Origin: Gordonia malaquae NBRC 108250
GTDB lineage: Bacteria; Actinomycetota; Actinomycetes; Mycobacteriales; Mycobacteriaceae
Length of the DNA stretch: 64,000 bases
Assembly: GCF_000344135.1 (NCBI RefSeq)
Contig: NZ_BAOP01000003.1
Span: 124,001 to 188,000 of the forward strand
Direction of reading: 5' to 3'
Of this stretch, positions 17,001 through 25,141 are shown one piece after another (the stretch's first letter is position 1; the number at the start of each line of letters is the position of its first letter). The notes under the pieces were generated by a model. It saw nothing but the letters and a program-made list of their open reading frames with translations, was not told the origin of the DNA and did no database searches. A program made the position numbers and the translations under genes.

Positions 17001-17987
17001 ATGACTAGAGATCCCCTCGTCGGACTCACCTCCTCGCGATCATCGGCAACGCTCACGCCTCGGGTGCGGCACTGGGTGGGCACGGCCCCTGTCGCTCTTG
17101 GCCTGGCCGCGGCTGTTGCGGCGGGGACGCTGAGTCCAGCGCCCGCCGTGGCTGAGACCGCCAACGGTGTTGACGGTCACGTTGTGGTCGAGCTGGCGGC
17201 CATCGTCAAAGACAGCGTGCGGGCCGTGGCCGGACCTGACGGACTGGTGAAGCTGCTGGCCCCGATGGCCACCGTGACTTCATGTCTGACCGTCTCTGCC
17301 GAGACCGACCCCGCCGCAGGCGATCGGGTCGGAGCTCTGGGGTGCTTCGCGGCCGCCGGGACTGCCTTCGGTGGGCAGGCGCCATTGATCCTCGACGCGG
17401 TCCCTGTCAGGCGCCTACTGGCGACACTCGCTGCCGCCGTCGCGCCGCACGACCCGTCGATTTCGCACGGGGGATCCTCCGATCGGCCGGCCCCGGACGA
17501 CGCCCGCCCCGCTCCCGGGCAGACTGCGGCCACCCCCACCCCCGGCGGGGTCTTGACCTCCACGTTCGGTGACGGTCGCGGTCATCAGGGCATCGACATC
17601 GGCAACCGCCTGGGAGCGCCCATCCTGGCGGTCGAGGACGGCGAGGTCATCAACTCAGGGCCCGCGGAGGGGTTCGGCCTGTGGATCCGCATCCGCCACG
17701 CGGACGGTACTGTCACGACCTATGGTCACAACGATCAGAACTCGGTCAACGTCGGCGACCGTGTGCGAATGAGTCAGCAGGTCGGCACTGTCGGCAGCCG
17801 CGGGGTCTCAAGCGGGCCGCACGTGCACTTCGAGGTCGCCGACCCCGCCGGGACGGCGATCGATCCGCTGCCGTGGCTGCAGGCCCGCGGCGTCACCATC
17901 GCCACCGAGGCATCGCCGCCGCCGACTGTGACGCCTCCGGACGTGTCGGTGCTGGCTCGGGGGCAGGTGCGCGACCGCCGACCCTGA
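17001..17987 (+). CDS. Secreted M23 (LytM-type) zinc metallopeptidase
   Basis: 328 aa from ATG 17001; an earlier GTG-like start at 16908 would add a Cys-rich segment unlike a signal peptide. Signal region: basic start, hydrophobic 28-45, then APAVAETA. The C-terminal LytM domain has zinc ligands H195 and D199 in HQGIDIG and H274-V-H276 in GPHVHFEV, all intact, so it should be an active peptidoglycan endopeptidase. The central region has no motif I recognise and contains two Cys. Operator O2 lies upstream and O3 immediately after its stop. Together with the transpeptidase it forms a cut-and-crosslink pair under the same control. Confidence 0.9.
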   Translation: MTRDPLVGLTSSRSSATLTPRVRHWVGTAPVALGLAAAVAAGTLSPAPAVAETANGVDGHVVVELAAIVKDSVRAVAGPDGLVKLLAPMATVTSCLTVSAETDPAAGDRVGALGCFAAAGTAFGGQAPLILDAVPVRRLLATLAAAVAPHDPSISHGGSSDRPAPDDARPAPGQTAATPTPGGVLTSTFGDGRGHQGIDIGNRLGAPILAVEDGEVINSGPAEGFGLWIRIRHADGTVTTYGHNDQNSVNVGDRVRMSQQVGTVGSRGVSSGPHVHFEVADPAGTAIDPLPWLQARGVTIATEASPPPTVTPPDVSVLARGQVRDRRP

Positions 17988-17988
17988 C

Positions 17989-18007
17989 CTACTATGTCTC
18001 TTAGTAG
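17989..18007. promoter_or_regulatory. BlaI-type operator O3 (before the blaI operon)
   Basis: CTACTAT (17989-17995), GTCTC, TTAGTAG (18001-18007), one mismatch from the O1/O2 core and without extended arms. It ends 17 bp before the first gene of the operon that contains the BlaI repressor and the M56 protease, so it implies autoregulation. Confidence 0.85.
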
Positions 18008-18024
18008 ATGGAGAGGGGTTGGCA

Positions 18025-18315
18025 GTGACGCGAACAAGGGTCAGTCATCAACTCGCCGTGGCGGTCGGCGTTCTCGCAGCAGTCCTCAGCGGTGCAATGA
18101 TCATGGTTTATGCCGAGACCGTTGACGTGCGAGGGCGCCCACATGCGCACCGCCTCGACTGGCCGCCGACCTGGCATTGGGTGTGGGCGGCAATAGGAGC
18201 GGCGATCGTGGCGCTCGTCGCGCGAGCGCTGCTGCGGCGACTGGTATTCACCGCGCACTTTCGCCGTGCTTCGACGACTGCCGACCCGGCGGACGGGACC
18301 GACTCGGCGGGCTGA
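18025..18315 (+). CDS. Small two-helix membrane protein, first gene of the blaI operon
   Basis: 96 aa from GTG 18025, with GAGAGGGG at 18011-18018. Hydrophobic helices lie at about 10-30 (LAVAVGVLAAVLSGAMIMVYA) and 52-72, with a short outer loop DVRGRPHAHRLDWPPTWHW rich in His and Trp between them and a charged cytoplasmic tail. No family is recognised. The loop could bind metal or sense the envelope. Operator O3 lies just upstream, and the next gene follows after 35 bp. Confidence 0.65.
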   Translation: MTRTRVSHQLAVAVGVLAAVLSGAMIMVYAETVDVRGRPHAHRLDWPPTWHWVWAAIGAAIVALVARALLRRLVFTAHFRRASTTADPADGTDSAG

Positions 18316-18350
18316 GACACAGATGCTGACCAAGACAAGAAGGAGTGGCC

Positions 18351-18779
18351 ATGCTGCGTGAGTGGTCCCTGGTGCGCTGGGTGGTGGCAGCAGTCACCGC
18401 CACCGCGATCGGATTGGCCGTCGGTATTCCGTCCGGGCTGATTGACACGCCGTGGTATTCACGCATGACGCCGACCCTGTGGTGGAACTACCCGATCTGG
18501 CTGGCGACCGCAGTGTTGGGCGGCCTGATCGCGGCCACCTACATTCAAGCCCGGACGGCGCCGCGGATGGAGAAGAAGCTCTGGGCGACGGTCGGTTCGG
18601 CGTTGGCTGTCGGATGCCCAGTGTGCAACAAGGTGGTGGTCGCGGTCGTCGGTGTCAGTGGAGCCTTGACTGTCTGGGCGCCGTTGCAGCCGATCCTGGC
18701 TGTGGTGTCCGTGGCATTGTTGGGTTGGGCCCTTCAGCGACGGCTGCAGGGCGAACGGCGATGCGCGGTCGCGGGCTGA
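18351..18779 (+). CDS. Membrane protein with GCPVCN motif
   Basis: 142 aa, ATG 18351 with AAGGAG just upstream. Four hydrophobic segments are predicted (about 10-28, 42-62, 76-98, 104-125). The third begins with VGCPVCNKVVVAVVG, a CxxC pair placed at a membrane edge, suggestive of redox or metal handling. Similar proteins occur in actinobacterial copper islands, but I know no assigned function. It is second in the operon controlled by O3, followed after 49 bp by blaI. A role as thiol partner of the CcdA/TlpA pair encoded nearby is possible but inferred only. Confidence 0.65.
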   Translation: MLREWSLVRWVVAAVTATAIGLAVGIPSGLIDTPWYSRMTPTLWWNYPIWLATAVLGGLIAATYIQARTAPRMEKKLWATVGSALAVGCPVCNKVVVAVVGVSGALTVWAPLQPILAVVSVALLGWALQRRLQGERRCAVAG

Positions 18780-18828
18780 CCGCGCCGTTTGCCGCAGTCA
18801 GTGCGGTGGGGTGAGGGAAAGGTGTGCG

Positions 18829-19182
18829 ATGCACGGTCTGGGCGAGCTGGAGGCGCGCATCATGGAGGTCTTCTGGCGCGATGACGCGGACAAGCGCGTC
18901 CGCGATGTGCTCGAAGGGCTGGACGCGGAGCGCGAACCTGCGTACACGACGGTGATGACGGTGATGGACAACCTGTATCAGAAGGGCTGGCTGGGACGCG
19001 ACCGGCGAGGCCGGGCGTATTGGTATCACTCGCTCAAGTCGCGTGAGCAGACCGTCAGCGATGCCTTGCGTGCGGTGCTGGCCGACGCCGGCGACCCGTC
19101 TGGGGCGCTGCTGCATTTCGTGCGGCACGCCTCCGACGAGGAAAGTGCAGCAATCGCTCAGGGCCTGCGGGAAAGGGACTGA
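18829..19182 (+). CDS. BlaI/MecI/CopY-family repressor
   Basis: 117 aa winged-helix repressor. It has the family opening LGELEARIMEVFW, the recognition-helix segment AYTTVMTVMDNLYQKGWL, and the wing GRAYWYHSLKSREQ, followed by a C-terminal dimerisation helix. It lacks the CxCx4CxC copper site of CopY, so it should be inactivated by proteolysis, as BlaI is by BlaR1. The next gene encodes an M56 protease. The TACTA/TAGTA half-sites found four times in this island are typical of BlaI operators. ATG 18829 follows AAAGG at 18818-18822. Confidence 0.92.
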   Translation: MHGLGELEARIMEVFWRDDADKRVRDVLEGLDAEREPAYTTVMTVMDNLYQKGWLGRDRRGRAYWYHSLKSREQTVSDALRAVLADAGDPSGALLHFVRHASDEESAAIAQGLRERD

Positions 19183-19186
19183 CACG

Positions 19187-20125
19187 GTGGTCACGGCAGC
19201 ATTGTTGGGCGTGAGTGCGCTGGCTGCGACTCTGGTCGGTGACCGGGTCCTCGACGTCCTGATCGCGCGTGATCGACTCACGGCCAGGACCCTGCTGCGG
19301 GTGTGGGCCGCGCTGACCGCTGGCGTGTTCGTCGCCGCTGCGAGCTCGGTGGCCATCGTCGCCGTTCCCGGCCATGCGAGCGTCGTGGGTGGGGCGCTGC
19401 AGACCTGCCTGAACGGTCTCGACAGTGCGGTCAGCCGCACCATCGAGTTGGTCGCCGGGCCAGGCGTGTTCGCACTCGTCCTGGCCGTGTCCGGGTGGCG
19501 GGCTGCGGCGTTCTGGCAGACCGCCCGTCGCCGTGACCTCGAGATCGGGGCGCACCACGCACTGTTGGCGCGATTGCTGAACCCGACGGGCGCCCGGTCC
19601 CCGCTGTGGCTGCCGACGAGCACACCCATGGCGTACAGCACGCCCGGACGGACCCGGGGCCTGATCGTGGCCAGCGAAGGGCTGAGGCAGCGACTGGACC
19701 CGGAGGCGTTGTCGGCGGTGATGGCTCACGAACAGGCGCACGTGCATGGTCACCATCATCTGTTCGTCCGCGTCGCCGACTGTCTCTCCCACGCGGTGCC
19801 CTGGCTACCACTGACTCGGCAGGCGAGTCCCATCGTGCGCGCCCTGGTCGAGTTCGACGCCGACGCACACGCCGCGCATGAGCACGGCGATGATGCCGTC
19901 GTCCGCGCGATCACGCACGTTCACCCGACCGCGCCGGCGGGCGCTCTAGGGATCGCTCGTGACTGCGTCGAACTGCGGTTGCATCGACTAGGCCGTTCCG
20001 CCGCTCCCGGCACGCGACCGTCGCGTAGTTCGTCTTACGCTGCCCCGACAGCCGCCGCGATGTTCCCAGTTCTGCTATTCCTCGCCGGTCTGGCCACCGT
20101 GGTCCTGGCCGCCTGCCCTGCCTGA
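19187..20125 (+). CDS. M56-family membrane metalloprotease (BlaR1-like, without sensor domain)
   Basis: 312 aa, GTG 19187, four bases after blaI. It has N-terminal membrane helices (about 1-20, 40-60, 92-112), a cytosolic zinc protease domain with HEQAH at 181-185 followed by VHGHHH and an E/D-rich third-ligand segment (ALVEFDADAHAAHEHG), and a final helix near 290-310. No penicillin-binding sensor domain follows, so the signal is not a beta-lactam captured as in BlaR1. Upon a membrane or envelope signal it probably cleaves the neighbouring BlaI and induces the regulon. It converges with ccdA. Confidence 0.9.
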   Translation: MVTAALLGVSALAATLVGDRVLDVLIARDRLTARTLLRVWAALTAGVFVAAASSVAIVAVPGHASVVGGALQTCLNGLDSAVSRTIELVAGPGVFALVLAVSGWRAAAFWQTARRRDLEIGAHHALLARLLNPTGARSPLWLPTSTPMAYSTPGRTRGLIVASEGLRQRLDPEALSAVMAHEQAHVHGHHHLFVRVADCLSHAVPWLPLTRQASPIVRALVEFDADAHAAHEHGDDAVVRAITHVHPTAPAGALGIARDCVELRLHRLGRSAAPGTRPSRSSSYAAPTAAAMFPVLLFLAGLATVVLAACPA

Positions 20126-20234
20126 CCCTCCCAGGAACCGACCGGTGCTCGCCGGCCCGTGGCATCGATCGCGATCGAGAGTCCGCACGCCGACGCGCAC
20201 CGTCAGCCCGGGGCCAGGCTTGTTGGTCGCCCGG

Positions 20235-21044
20235 TCACACGGGCAGGACGACGTCGTTGACCAGCGCCATTCGAACCCAGTCCACGAATACATTCCACAA
20301 GCCCGTCACCAACATCACGCCGACACCGACCAACAGGACGCCCCCGACGATCTGAATGGTGCGGGCGTGGCGGCGGAGGAAGCCAAGGCTGCGGACAGCC
20401 CATGCCGATGAGAACGCCAGGACCACGAACGGGACGCCGAGGCCGAAGCAGTACGCGACGACCATCAGCGCGCCGCGGAACGGCGCGTCGCCGTTCGTGC
20501 TGATCGCTAGCCCGATGACGGCACCGAGGGTGGCACTGCTGCACGGTATCCACCCGATGGCGAATACGGCCCCCAGCAGTGGCGCGCCGACCATACCCGT
20601 GCGGCGGTGAGGCGTCATGCGACGTTCGCGCCGGAAGAACGGAACCACGCCGACGAACACCAAGCCCATCACGATGGTCACGACCCCGCCGATGCGTTGC
20701 ATCACTGCCAGGCGGGCCTGATCGAGGAAGATCGAGGTCATACCGAACAGCGCCACCGTGGCCAGGACGTAGACGAGCGTGAAGCCGAGGACGAACAGCC
20801 CTGCCGCGGCAACCACCCGCCACCGGCCGGACTTGGGGCCCTCACCGACATGGACGGCGGGAGCTTCGGCGCCGACCAGCCCCGCCAGATACGACAGGTA
20901 GCCCGGTACCAGGGGCACCACGCACGGCGAGGCGAACGAAATGATCCCGACCAGCGCCGCGACACCCAGGCCCAGCAGCAGCGGACCACTGGTGACCGTG
21001 GCCGCGAACGTCGTTCCCAGATCCGCCAAATACAACTGACTCAC
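20235..21044 (-). CDS. ccdA: CcdA/DsbD-type transmembrane thiol-disulfide transporter
   Basis: 269 aa, GTG 21044, overlapping the tlpA stop by 4 nt. Six to seven transmembrane helices are visible. The first carries SFASPCVVPLVPGYLSYLAG and the fourth IPCSSATLGAVIGLA, which supply the two intramembrane Cys that pass electrons from cytosolic thioredoxin to the outside. It is the partner of the TlpA-like lipoprotein encoded just upstream. Two Cys-proximal prolines and the FVLGFTLVYVLATVALFG helix fit the CcdA family. It belongs to the O4-controlled operon. Confidence 0.92.
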   Translation of the reverse strand: MSQLYLADLGTTFAATVTSGPLLLGLGVAALVGIISFASPCVVPLVPGYLSYLAGLVGAEAPAVHVGEGPKSGRWRVVAAAGLFVLGFTLVYVLATVALFGMTSIFLDQARLAVMQRIGGVVTIVMGLVFVGVVPFFRRERRMTPHRRTGMVGAPLLGAVFAIGWIPCSSATLGAVIGLAISTNGDAPFRGALMVVAYCFGLGVPFVVLAFSSAWAVRSLGFLRRHARTIQIVGGVLLVGVGVMLVTGLWNVFVDWVRMALVNDVVLPV

Positions 21045-21715
21045 TTCGGTGCCGCCTTCTCCTCGGCCACCGTCAAAACGGCGGCACGCAATTCGGCCTC
21101 GGTGATCGCTCGCAGGAACAGCTTCGCCGGGCGGTGCTGTCGGTCGAGGATCAGAGTGGTCGGGACAACGCCCACGGGGACTCCGAGTGCGGCGAGGGTG
21201 GCGCCGCCGTAGTCGAAGATCGACCGATAGGGCACCTTGCGGTCGGTGGTGAAATCCTGCGCGGTCGAGCGCGAATCACGAAAGTTGATCCCCACGAACT
21301 GCACCCCACGGGCGCGGGTGTCGCGGTAGACGTTCTCCAGTGCCTGAAACTCGGTACGGCACGGTGGGCACCACGAAGCCCACACGTTCACCACAACAAC
21401 GTCACCGCGGTAATCGGCGAGCCGGACAGTTCCCCGGTCGAACAAGTCCTCACCCTCGACCGCGCCGATCGCGCGCCGCTTGGCTGGCGCGTAATCGATG
21501 ACCGTCTTGCCGTCAGGGGAGACGAACTGATTGGCGCGCACCGCAGACACGGCATCAGTGCCTGTACCGCACGCGGTCAGCACCGTGGCACCGATGAGCA
21601 TCGCGCCGACGAGCGCCTGCACGCGTCGCCGACGGCCACGCGCGCAGTCCGGCATCCTCTCTGCGATCCGGTACCGGTCCTCGGGAATTTGTCTGGGTTC
21701 CACAACCACCTCCAT
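21041..21715 (-). CDS. TlpA-like thioredoxin-fold lipoprotein
   Basis: 224 aa from ATG 21715. Lipobox VLTAC ends at C49, so a lipid-anchored exported thiol protein is predicted. The thioredoxin active site is WCPPC (C116, C119), preceded by VVVVNVWAS and followed by a cis-Pro segment GVVPTTLILD. It would reduce extracytoplasmic disulfides, fed by CcdA. The operator pair O4 abuts ATG 21715 directly, leaving no room for a ribosome site, so the message may be leaderless, or a later GTG (21703) may be used. Reduction of oxidised Cys in the L,D-transpeptidase or metal proteins is a reasonable inferred role. Confidence 0.9.
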   Translation of the reverse strand: MEVVVEPRQIPEDRYRIAERMPDCARGRRRRVQALVGAMLIGATVLTACGTGTDAVSAVRANQFVSPDGKTVIDYAPAKRRAIGAVEGEDLFDRGTVRLADYRGDVVVVNVWASWCPPCRTEFQALENVYRDTRARGVQFVGINFRDSRSTAQDFTTDRKVPYRSIFDYGGATLAALGVPVGVVPTTLILDRQHRPAKLFLRAITEAELRAAVLTVAEEKAAPK

Positions 21716-21749
21716 CTACTAAGAAGCGTAGTACTAACCGGCTTAGTAA
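21716..21749. promoter_or_regulatory. Two overlapping BlaI-type operators O4a/O4b (before tlpA-ccdA)
   Basis: O4a is CTACTAA-GAAGC-GTAGTAC (21716-21734). O4b is GTACTAA-CCGGC-TTAGTAA (21731-21749). Both keep the 7-5-7 layout of O1-O3 and share the 4 bp GTAC. O4a touches the tlpA start codon, so a bound dimer would cover the transcription start. Confidence 0.85.
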
Positions 21750-21798
21750 ATGGTGAGAGTGATCGATGCTCCGGCGCTGACGGCGGCCTGGCTGCGGA

Positions 21799-24066
21799 TT
21801 AACCCGGCCAGCGGTCCAAGACTGCGCGCGTCGTTGATCCTGGATGCAGGTCGAGTCTGCGCAGCAGTTGTGCGTTCAGGGCCACGACGATGGTCGACAC
21901 CGACATGAGGATCGCACCCACCGACATCGGCATGACAAATCCGATGGGTGCGAGCACTCCGGCCGCAAGCGGGACGGAGATCAGGTTATAACCGGCCGCC
22001 CACCACAGGTTCTGTTTCATCTTGCGGTACGCCGCTCGCGACAGTTCGATAACCGAGAGCACGGAGCGAGGATCGTCGCTGGCCAGGATGACACCGGCCG
22101 AGGCGATAGCGACATCAGTGCCTGCGCCGATCGCCAGGCCGATATCGGCCTGGGCGAGCGCGGGAGCATCGTTCACCCCGTCTCCGACCATCGCCACCCT
22201 GCGACCTTCGTCCTGCAGTTGAGCTACCTTGGCGGCCTTGTCTTCGGGACGGACACCGGCGAAGACACGGTCGATGCCGAGTTCATGAGCAACGGCATTC
22301 GCGACAGCTTCAGCGTCACCGGTGATCATCACGACCTCGACACCCTGCGCATGAAGCGCATCGACAGCCTCGCGTGACTCGCTGCGGATCTCGTCGGCGA
22401 GTTTCAACGCTCCGATCAGTCGCCGGTCTTGAATGACATGCAAGATGATCGCCCCGTCCGCACGCCAGCGATCAGCAACCGGCAGTTCGTCGAGGTGTTC
22501 TTCGGCGAGCAGGTGCGGGCCCCCGACCCGCACTGTCGTTCCCTCGATCGTCGCGGTGACCCCTACTGCGGGCGATGAGGAGAAATCGCTGCTGGTCGGG
22601 ACTCTGAGGCGGTGGCGATCGGCGGCACCGACGATCGCGCGTGCGAGGGGATGCTCGCTGTCGGACTCGGCGGCCGCCGCCAACGCCAGCAACTGATCCT
22701 GGTCGACGTCGTCGACGGCAAAGACGTCCGTGACAGTGGGTTCGCCCCGGGTGAGCGTGCCGGTCTTGTCGAACAGGACGCTGTCGACCGTCCGCATGCT
22801 CTCCAACGCAAGTCGGTCTTTGACGAGTACGCCGCCCCGAGCCGCACGCTCGGTCGCGATCGAGACGACGAGCGGAATCGCCAGGCCCAGAGCGTGCGGG
22901 CACGCGATCACCAAGACGGTGATCGTGCGAACCACCGCTTCATCGGGCAAGCCGATCGCCGTCCACACAATCGCGGTGATCGCCGCGGCTCCGAGCGCAA
23001 ACCAGAACAGCCATCCGGCCGCGGTGTCGGCGAGTCGTTGAGCACGAGACGACGAGTTCTGAGCATCGGCGACAAGCCGTTGGATCCCGGCGAGAGTCGT
23101 CTCGTCGCCGGTGGCGGTGATCACGATTCGTAGTCCTGAATCGGAAGCGACGGTCCCCGCGGTCACGCTGTCGCCATCACTACGGGTGACCGTCTGGGAC
23201 TCACCGGTGACCATCGATTCGTCCATCGCCGCACGCCCCTCGACGATCCGACCGTCGGCCGGGATGCTCCCGCCGGGGCGAATGACGACGATGTCGCCGA
23301 CCTCCAGATCAGCGGGGGCCACGGCCATGATTTGCCCGTCTCGGACACGTTCTGCTTGATCGGGCAGAAGCGCGGCCAGGGAGTCCAGAGCCGAGGTGGT
23401 CTGAGCCAGCGACCGCATCTCGATCCAGTGGCCCAGCAGCATGATGACGATCAGCAGCGCCAATTCCCACCAGAACTCCAGTTGATGACTGACAAGTCCC
23501 AGCGTCGCCGCCCAGGACGCAAAGAACGCCACCGTGATCGCTAGTGCGATCAGAAGCATCATCCCGGGTTTCCGCGTCCGCAGCTCGCTCAGGGCACCGG
23601 CCAGGAACGGCCAGCCGCCCCAGAGGTACATCACGGTGCCGAGCGCGGGCGCGATCCATTCGGCCCACCCAGGGACCGAGTAGCCGACCAACATCGCGAA
23701 CATCGGTGAGAAGGCGACCACCGGAACCGCGATGATGAGGTTGATCCAGAACAGTCGGCGAAACTCCCCGACGTGGTCACCGTGACCGCTGTGGTTCCCA
23801 TGCTGCCCGCCGGGGTGCCCGTGCCCACTGTGGTCCCCGTGCTCACCGTCGTGGTCCAGGTGCCCGCTATGCCCGCCGGGGGCGCCATGCTCACCATGAT
23901 GGTCGGCGTGGTCGTTGTGACCTCGGCCGTGCTCGCTGTGCCCGCCGTGCGTGGGGTCAGCGACAGCATTGTGGCTCTCAGGCACTGCCGCGTCATGGCG
24001 GTCGATGCCGTGTATGGGGGCGCCGCCGACATCTCGGTGGTGGTGGTGCGCGTGGGGGTTAGTCAT
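21799..24066 (-). CDS. copB: CopB-type copper P1B-ATPase with His-rich N-terminus
   Basis: 755 aa. The first 100 residues are an extreme His-rich tail with repeated GHSGH/HGEHG-like units, a copper-binding or sensing region. Then come membrane helices, the TGES actuator, the transmembrane motif CPH (in VIACPHALGLAIP), DKTGTLTRGEP, and GDGVNDAPALAQ. CPH defines the P1B-3 group (CopB; Cu(II)/Cu(I) export). A late helix with YNLISVPLAAG and MSVGAILMS fits the group. It is encoded on the minus strand next to tlpA-ccdA but upstream on its own transcript; no BlaI-type site was found before it. Confidence 0.93.
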   Translation of the reverse strand: MTNPHAHHHHRDVGGAPIHGIDRHDAAVPESHNAVADPTHGGHSEHGRGHNDHADHHGEHGAPGGHSGHLDHDGEHGDHSGHGHPGGQHGNHSGHGDHVGEFRRLFWINLIIAVPVVAFSPMFAMLVGYSVPGWAEWIAPALGTVMYLWGGWPFLAGALSELRTRKPGMMLLIALAITVAFFASWAATLGLVSHQLEFWWELALLIVIMLLGHWIEMRSLAQTTSALDSLAALLPDQAERVRDGQIMAVAPADLEVGDIVVIRPGGSIPADGRIVEGRAAMDESMVTGESQTVTRSDGDSVTAGTVASDSGLRIVITATGDETTLAGIQRLVADAQNSSSRAQRLADTAAGWLFWFALGAAAITAIVWTAIGLPDEAVVRTITVLVIACPHALGLAIPLVVSIATERAARGGVLVKDRLALESMRTVDSVLFDKTGTLTRGEPTVTDVFAVDDVDQDQLLALAAAAESDSEHPLARAIVGAADRHRLRVPTSSDFSSSPAVGVTATIEGTTVRVGGPHLLAEEHLDELPVADRWRADGAIILHVIQDRRLIGALKLADEIRSESREAVDALHAQGVEVVMITGDAEAVANAVAHELGIDRVFAGVRPEDKAAKVAQLQDEGRRVAMVGDGVNDAPALAQADIGLAIGAGTDVAIASAGVILASDDPRSVLSVIELSRAAYRKMKQNLWWAAGYNLISVPLAAGVLAPIGFVMPMSVGAILMSVSTIVVALNAQLLRRLDLHPGSTTRAVLDRWPG

Positions 24067-24135
24067 CCTGCTGCCTTCCTCATCGTCATTCCCCAGCTGG
24101 GTTGGTGACTGCTGAAGTCGTCACCAACACCCCGC

Positions 24136-24720
24136 TCAGGGCATCGGTTGAATTTCGCTCTCGACGACCCACTTATGGTTGGTCATCGTCATGCCGTCCG
24201 CCTCGTAATCGACCATGTAGACGGTCTGGTCGGTGGAGCTGGCGATTGTTGCCTTCGCCCCCTTCATGCCCGTCATGTGATCGGCCTCGAGGGTGACTTC
24301 GGTGCCATCGGCCAGACGTCGATCTCCTGCGTTCTTGATCTCCTGTTGGACTACCCACTTGTGATCCTTGACCGGCTGGCCGCCGGTGGTCGGGGTGAAG
24401 TTCACCGAGTAGGCGCACGTGTCGAAGGCGCCGACGATTGTGGCCCGCGCACCGTACATGCCTGCCATGTGGTCTGCGGTCAGCATGACCTGGCTGCCGA
24501 CCGGAAACTTGGGTGCCGAGGCCGCCTTGATGCCGGCAGGTGCCGGCCCGCCGTCCATCGGGTGGTCCATCGGCGAATCGCTCATTGCGCCGACACTGCT
24601 GGCCGTGCTGCCACCGTCATAGCCTTGGTGGTCCTGGCTTTCGCCGGCACTGCAACCGGCCAGAACCAGTACTCCGACGAGTATTCCCGCCGAGACGGCC
24701 GTCATGAGAGGCTTGCGCAT
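24136..24720 (-). CDS. YdhK-family lipoprotein with two DUF1541 repeats
   Basis: 194 aa from ATG 24720 (AGGAG 5 bases upstream). Lipobox VLAGC ends at C23, followed by a Met/His/Asp-rich linker (MSDSPMDHPMDGG). Two homologous repeats follow, each with MLTADHM or TLEADHM, a GMxGAxATI strand and DHKWVVQQEI or NHKWVVESEI. The conserved Asp-His-Met clusters suggest metal binding at the cell surface. Family members are frequently next to copper genes, but no activity is established that I know of. It is 69 bp upstream of copB, probably on the same transcript. Confidence 0.85.
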   Translation of the reverse strand: MRKPLMTAVSAGILVGVLVLAGCSAGESQDHQGYDGGSTASSVGAMSDSPMDHPMDGGPAPAGIKAASAPKFPVGSQVMLTADHMAGMYGARATIVGAFDTCAYSVNFTPTTGGQPVKDHKWVVQQEIKNAGDRRLADGTEVTLEADHMTGMKGAKATIASSTDQTVYMVDYEADGMTMTNHKWVVESEIQPMP

Positions 24721-24893
24721 GTGGTCTCCTATCCACTCTGATCTCACCGAACGCGACGCACCGGTGTGGTGCATCGCCGTTCTCTCCGTTGTCGGCCGAT
24801 AGCGATTTGCTCGGCGGCCGCACAGAGCTGAAGGTGTAAAAGTTCGCTAAACCGCGAACGTCACGCCGACAGCAGGAAGCGAGCTGGCGTCCA
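24721..24893. other. Gap between the YdhK gene and copZ
   Basis: About 170 bp with no gene. It should contain the promoter for the YdhK-copB transcript and the 3' end of copZ. No BlaI- or CsoR-like palindrome is visible here. Confidence 0.4.
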
Positions 24894-25103
24894 TCAAATC
24901 CGCACTGCCGAATAGCCGGCCGCTGTGACTGCGTCGACCACCGCGGCCTCGTCGACGAGGCCGACGGAGGTGACCACGAGCCTGCCGGTCTGCGCGCTCA
25001 CCTGAGCGTCCTGAACACCCTCTACGGCTGCGACTTCCTTGCGCACCGAGGCCTCGCAATGCCCGCACGTCATGCCTGCTACCTGATACTCGCTCGACGA
25101 CAT
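24894..25103 (-). CDS. copZ: CopZ-type copper chaperone (HMA domain)
   Basis: 69 aa from ATG 25103 (GAGAGGTGG upstream). A single heavy-metal-associated domain: MTCGHC with C13 and C16, EASVRKEVAAVEGVQ, and the C-terminal AVTAAGYSAVRI. It binds Cu(I) in the cytosol and hands it to an ATPase, plausibly the CopB encoded in the same direction. A CsoR-like operator lies 21 bp before the start, so its control differs from the BlaI-type sites further left. Confidence 0.93.
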   Translation of the reverse strand: MSSSEYQVAGMTCGHCEASVRKEVAAVEGVQDAQVSAQTGRLVVTSVGLVDEAAVVDAVTAAGYSAVRI

Positions 25104-25124
25104 GTCTTTCCACCTCTCCAGTTG

Positions 25125-25141
25125 ATACCCCATGGGGGTAT
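25125..25141. promoter_or_regulatory. CsoR-like operator upstream of copZ
   Basis: ATACCCC-ATG-GGGGTAT is a perfect 7-3-7 palindrome of the TACCC/GGGTA type bound by CsoR copper repressors. No csoR gene is encoded in the window, so the regulator would act from elsewhere. 25142-25328 shows nothing else I can identify. Confidence 0.75.

Noticed and set aside
18829-19182. CopY copper-sensing repressor
   Set aside because: The CxCx4CxC tail is missing and an M56 protease is adjacent, so the BlaI-type mechanism fits better.
23773-24060. Repeat-like GGCACAGT/CACCATG-rich stretch
   Set aside because: It encodes the His-rich N-terminal tail of CopB; codon repetition explains it.
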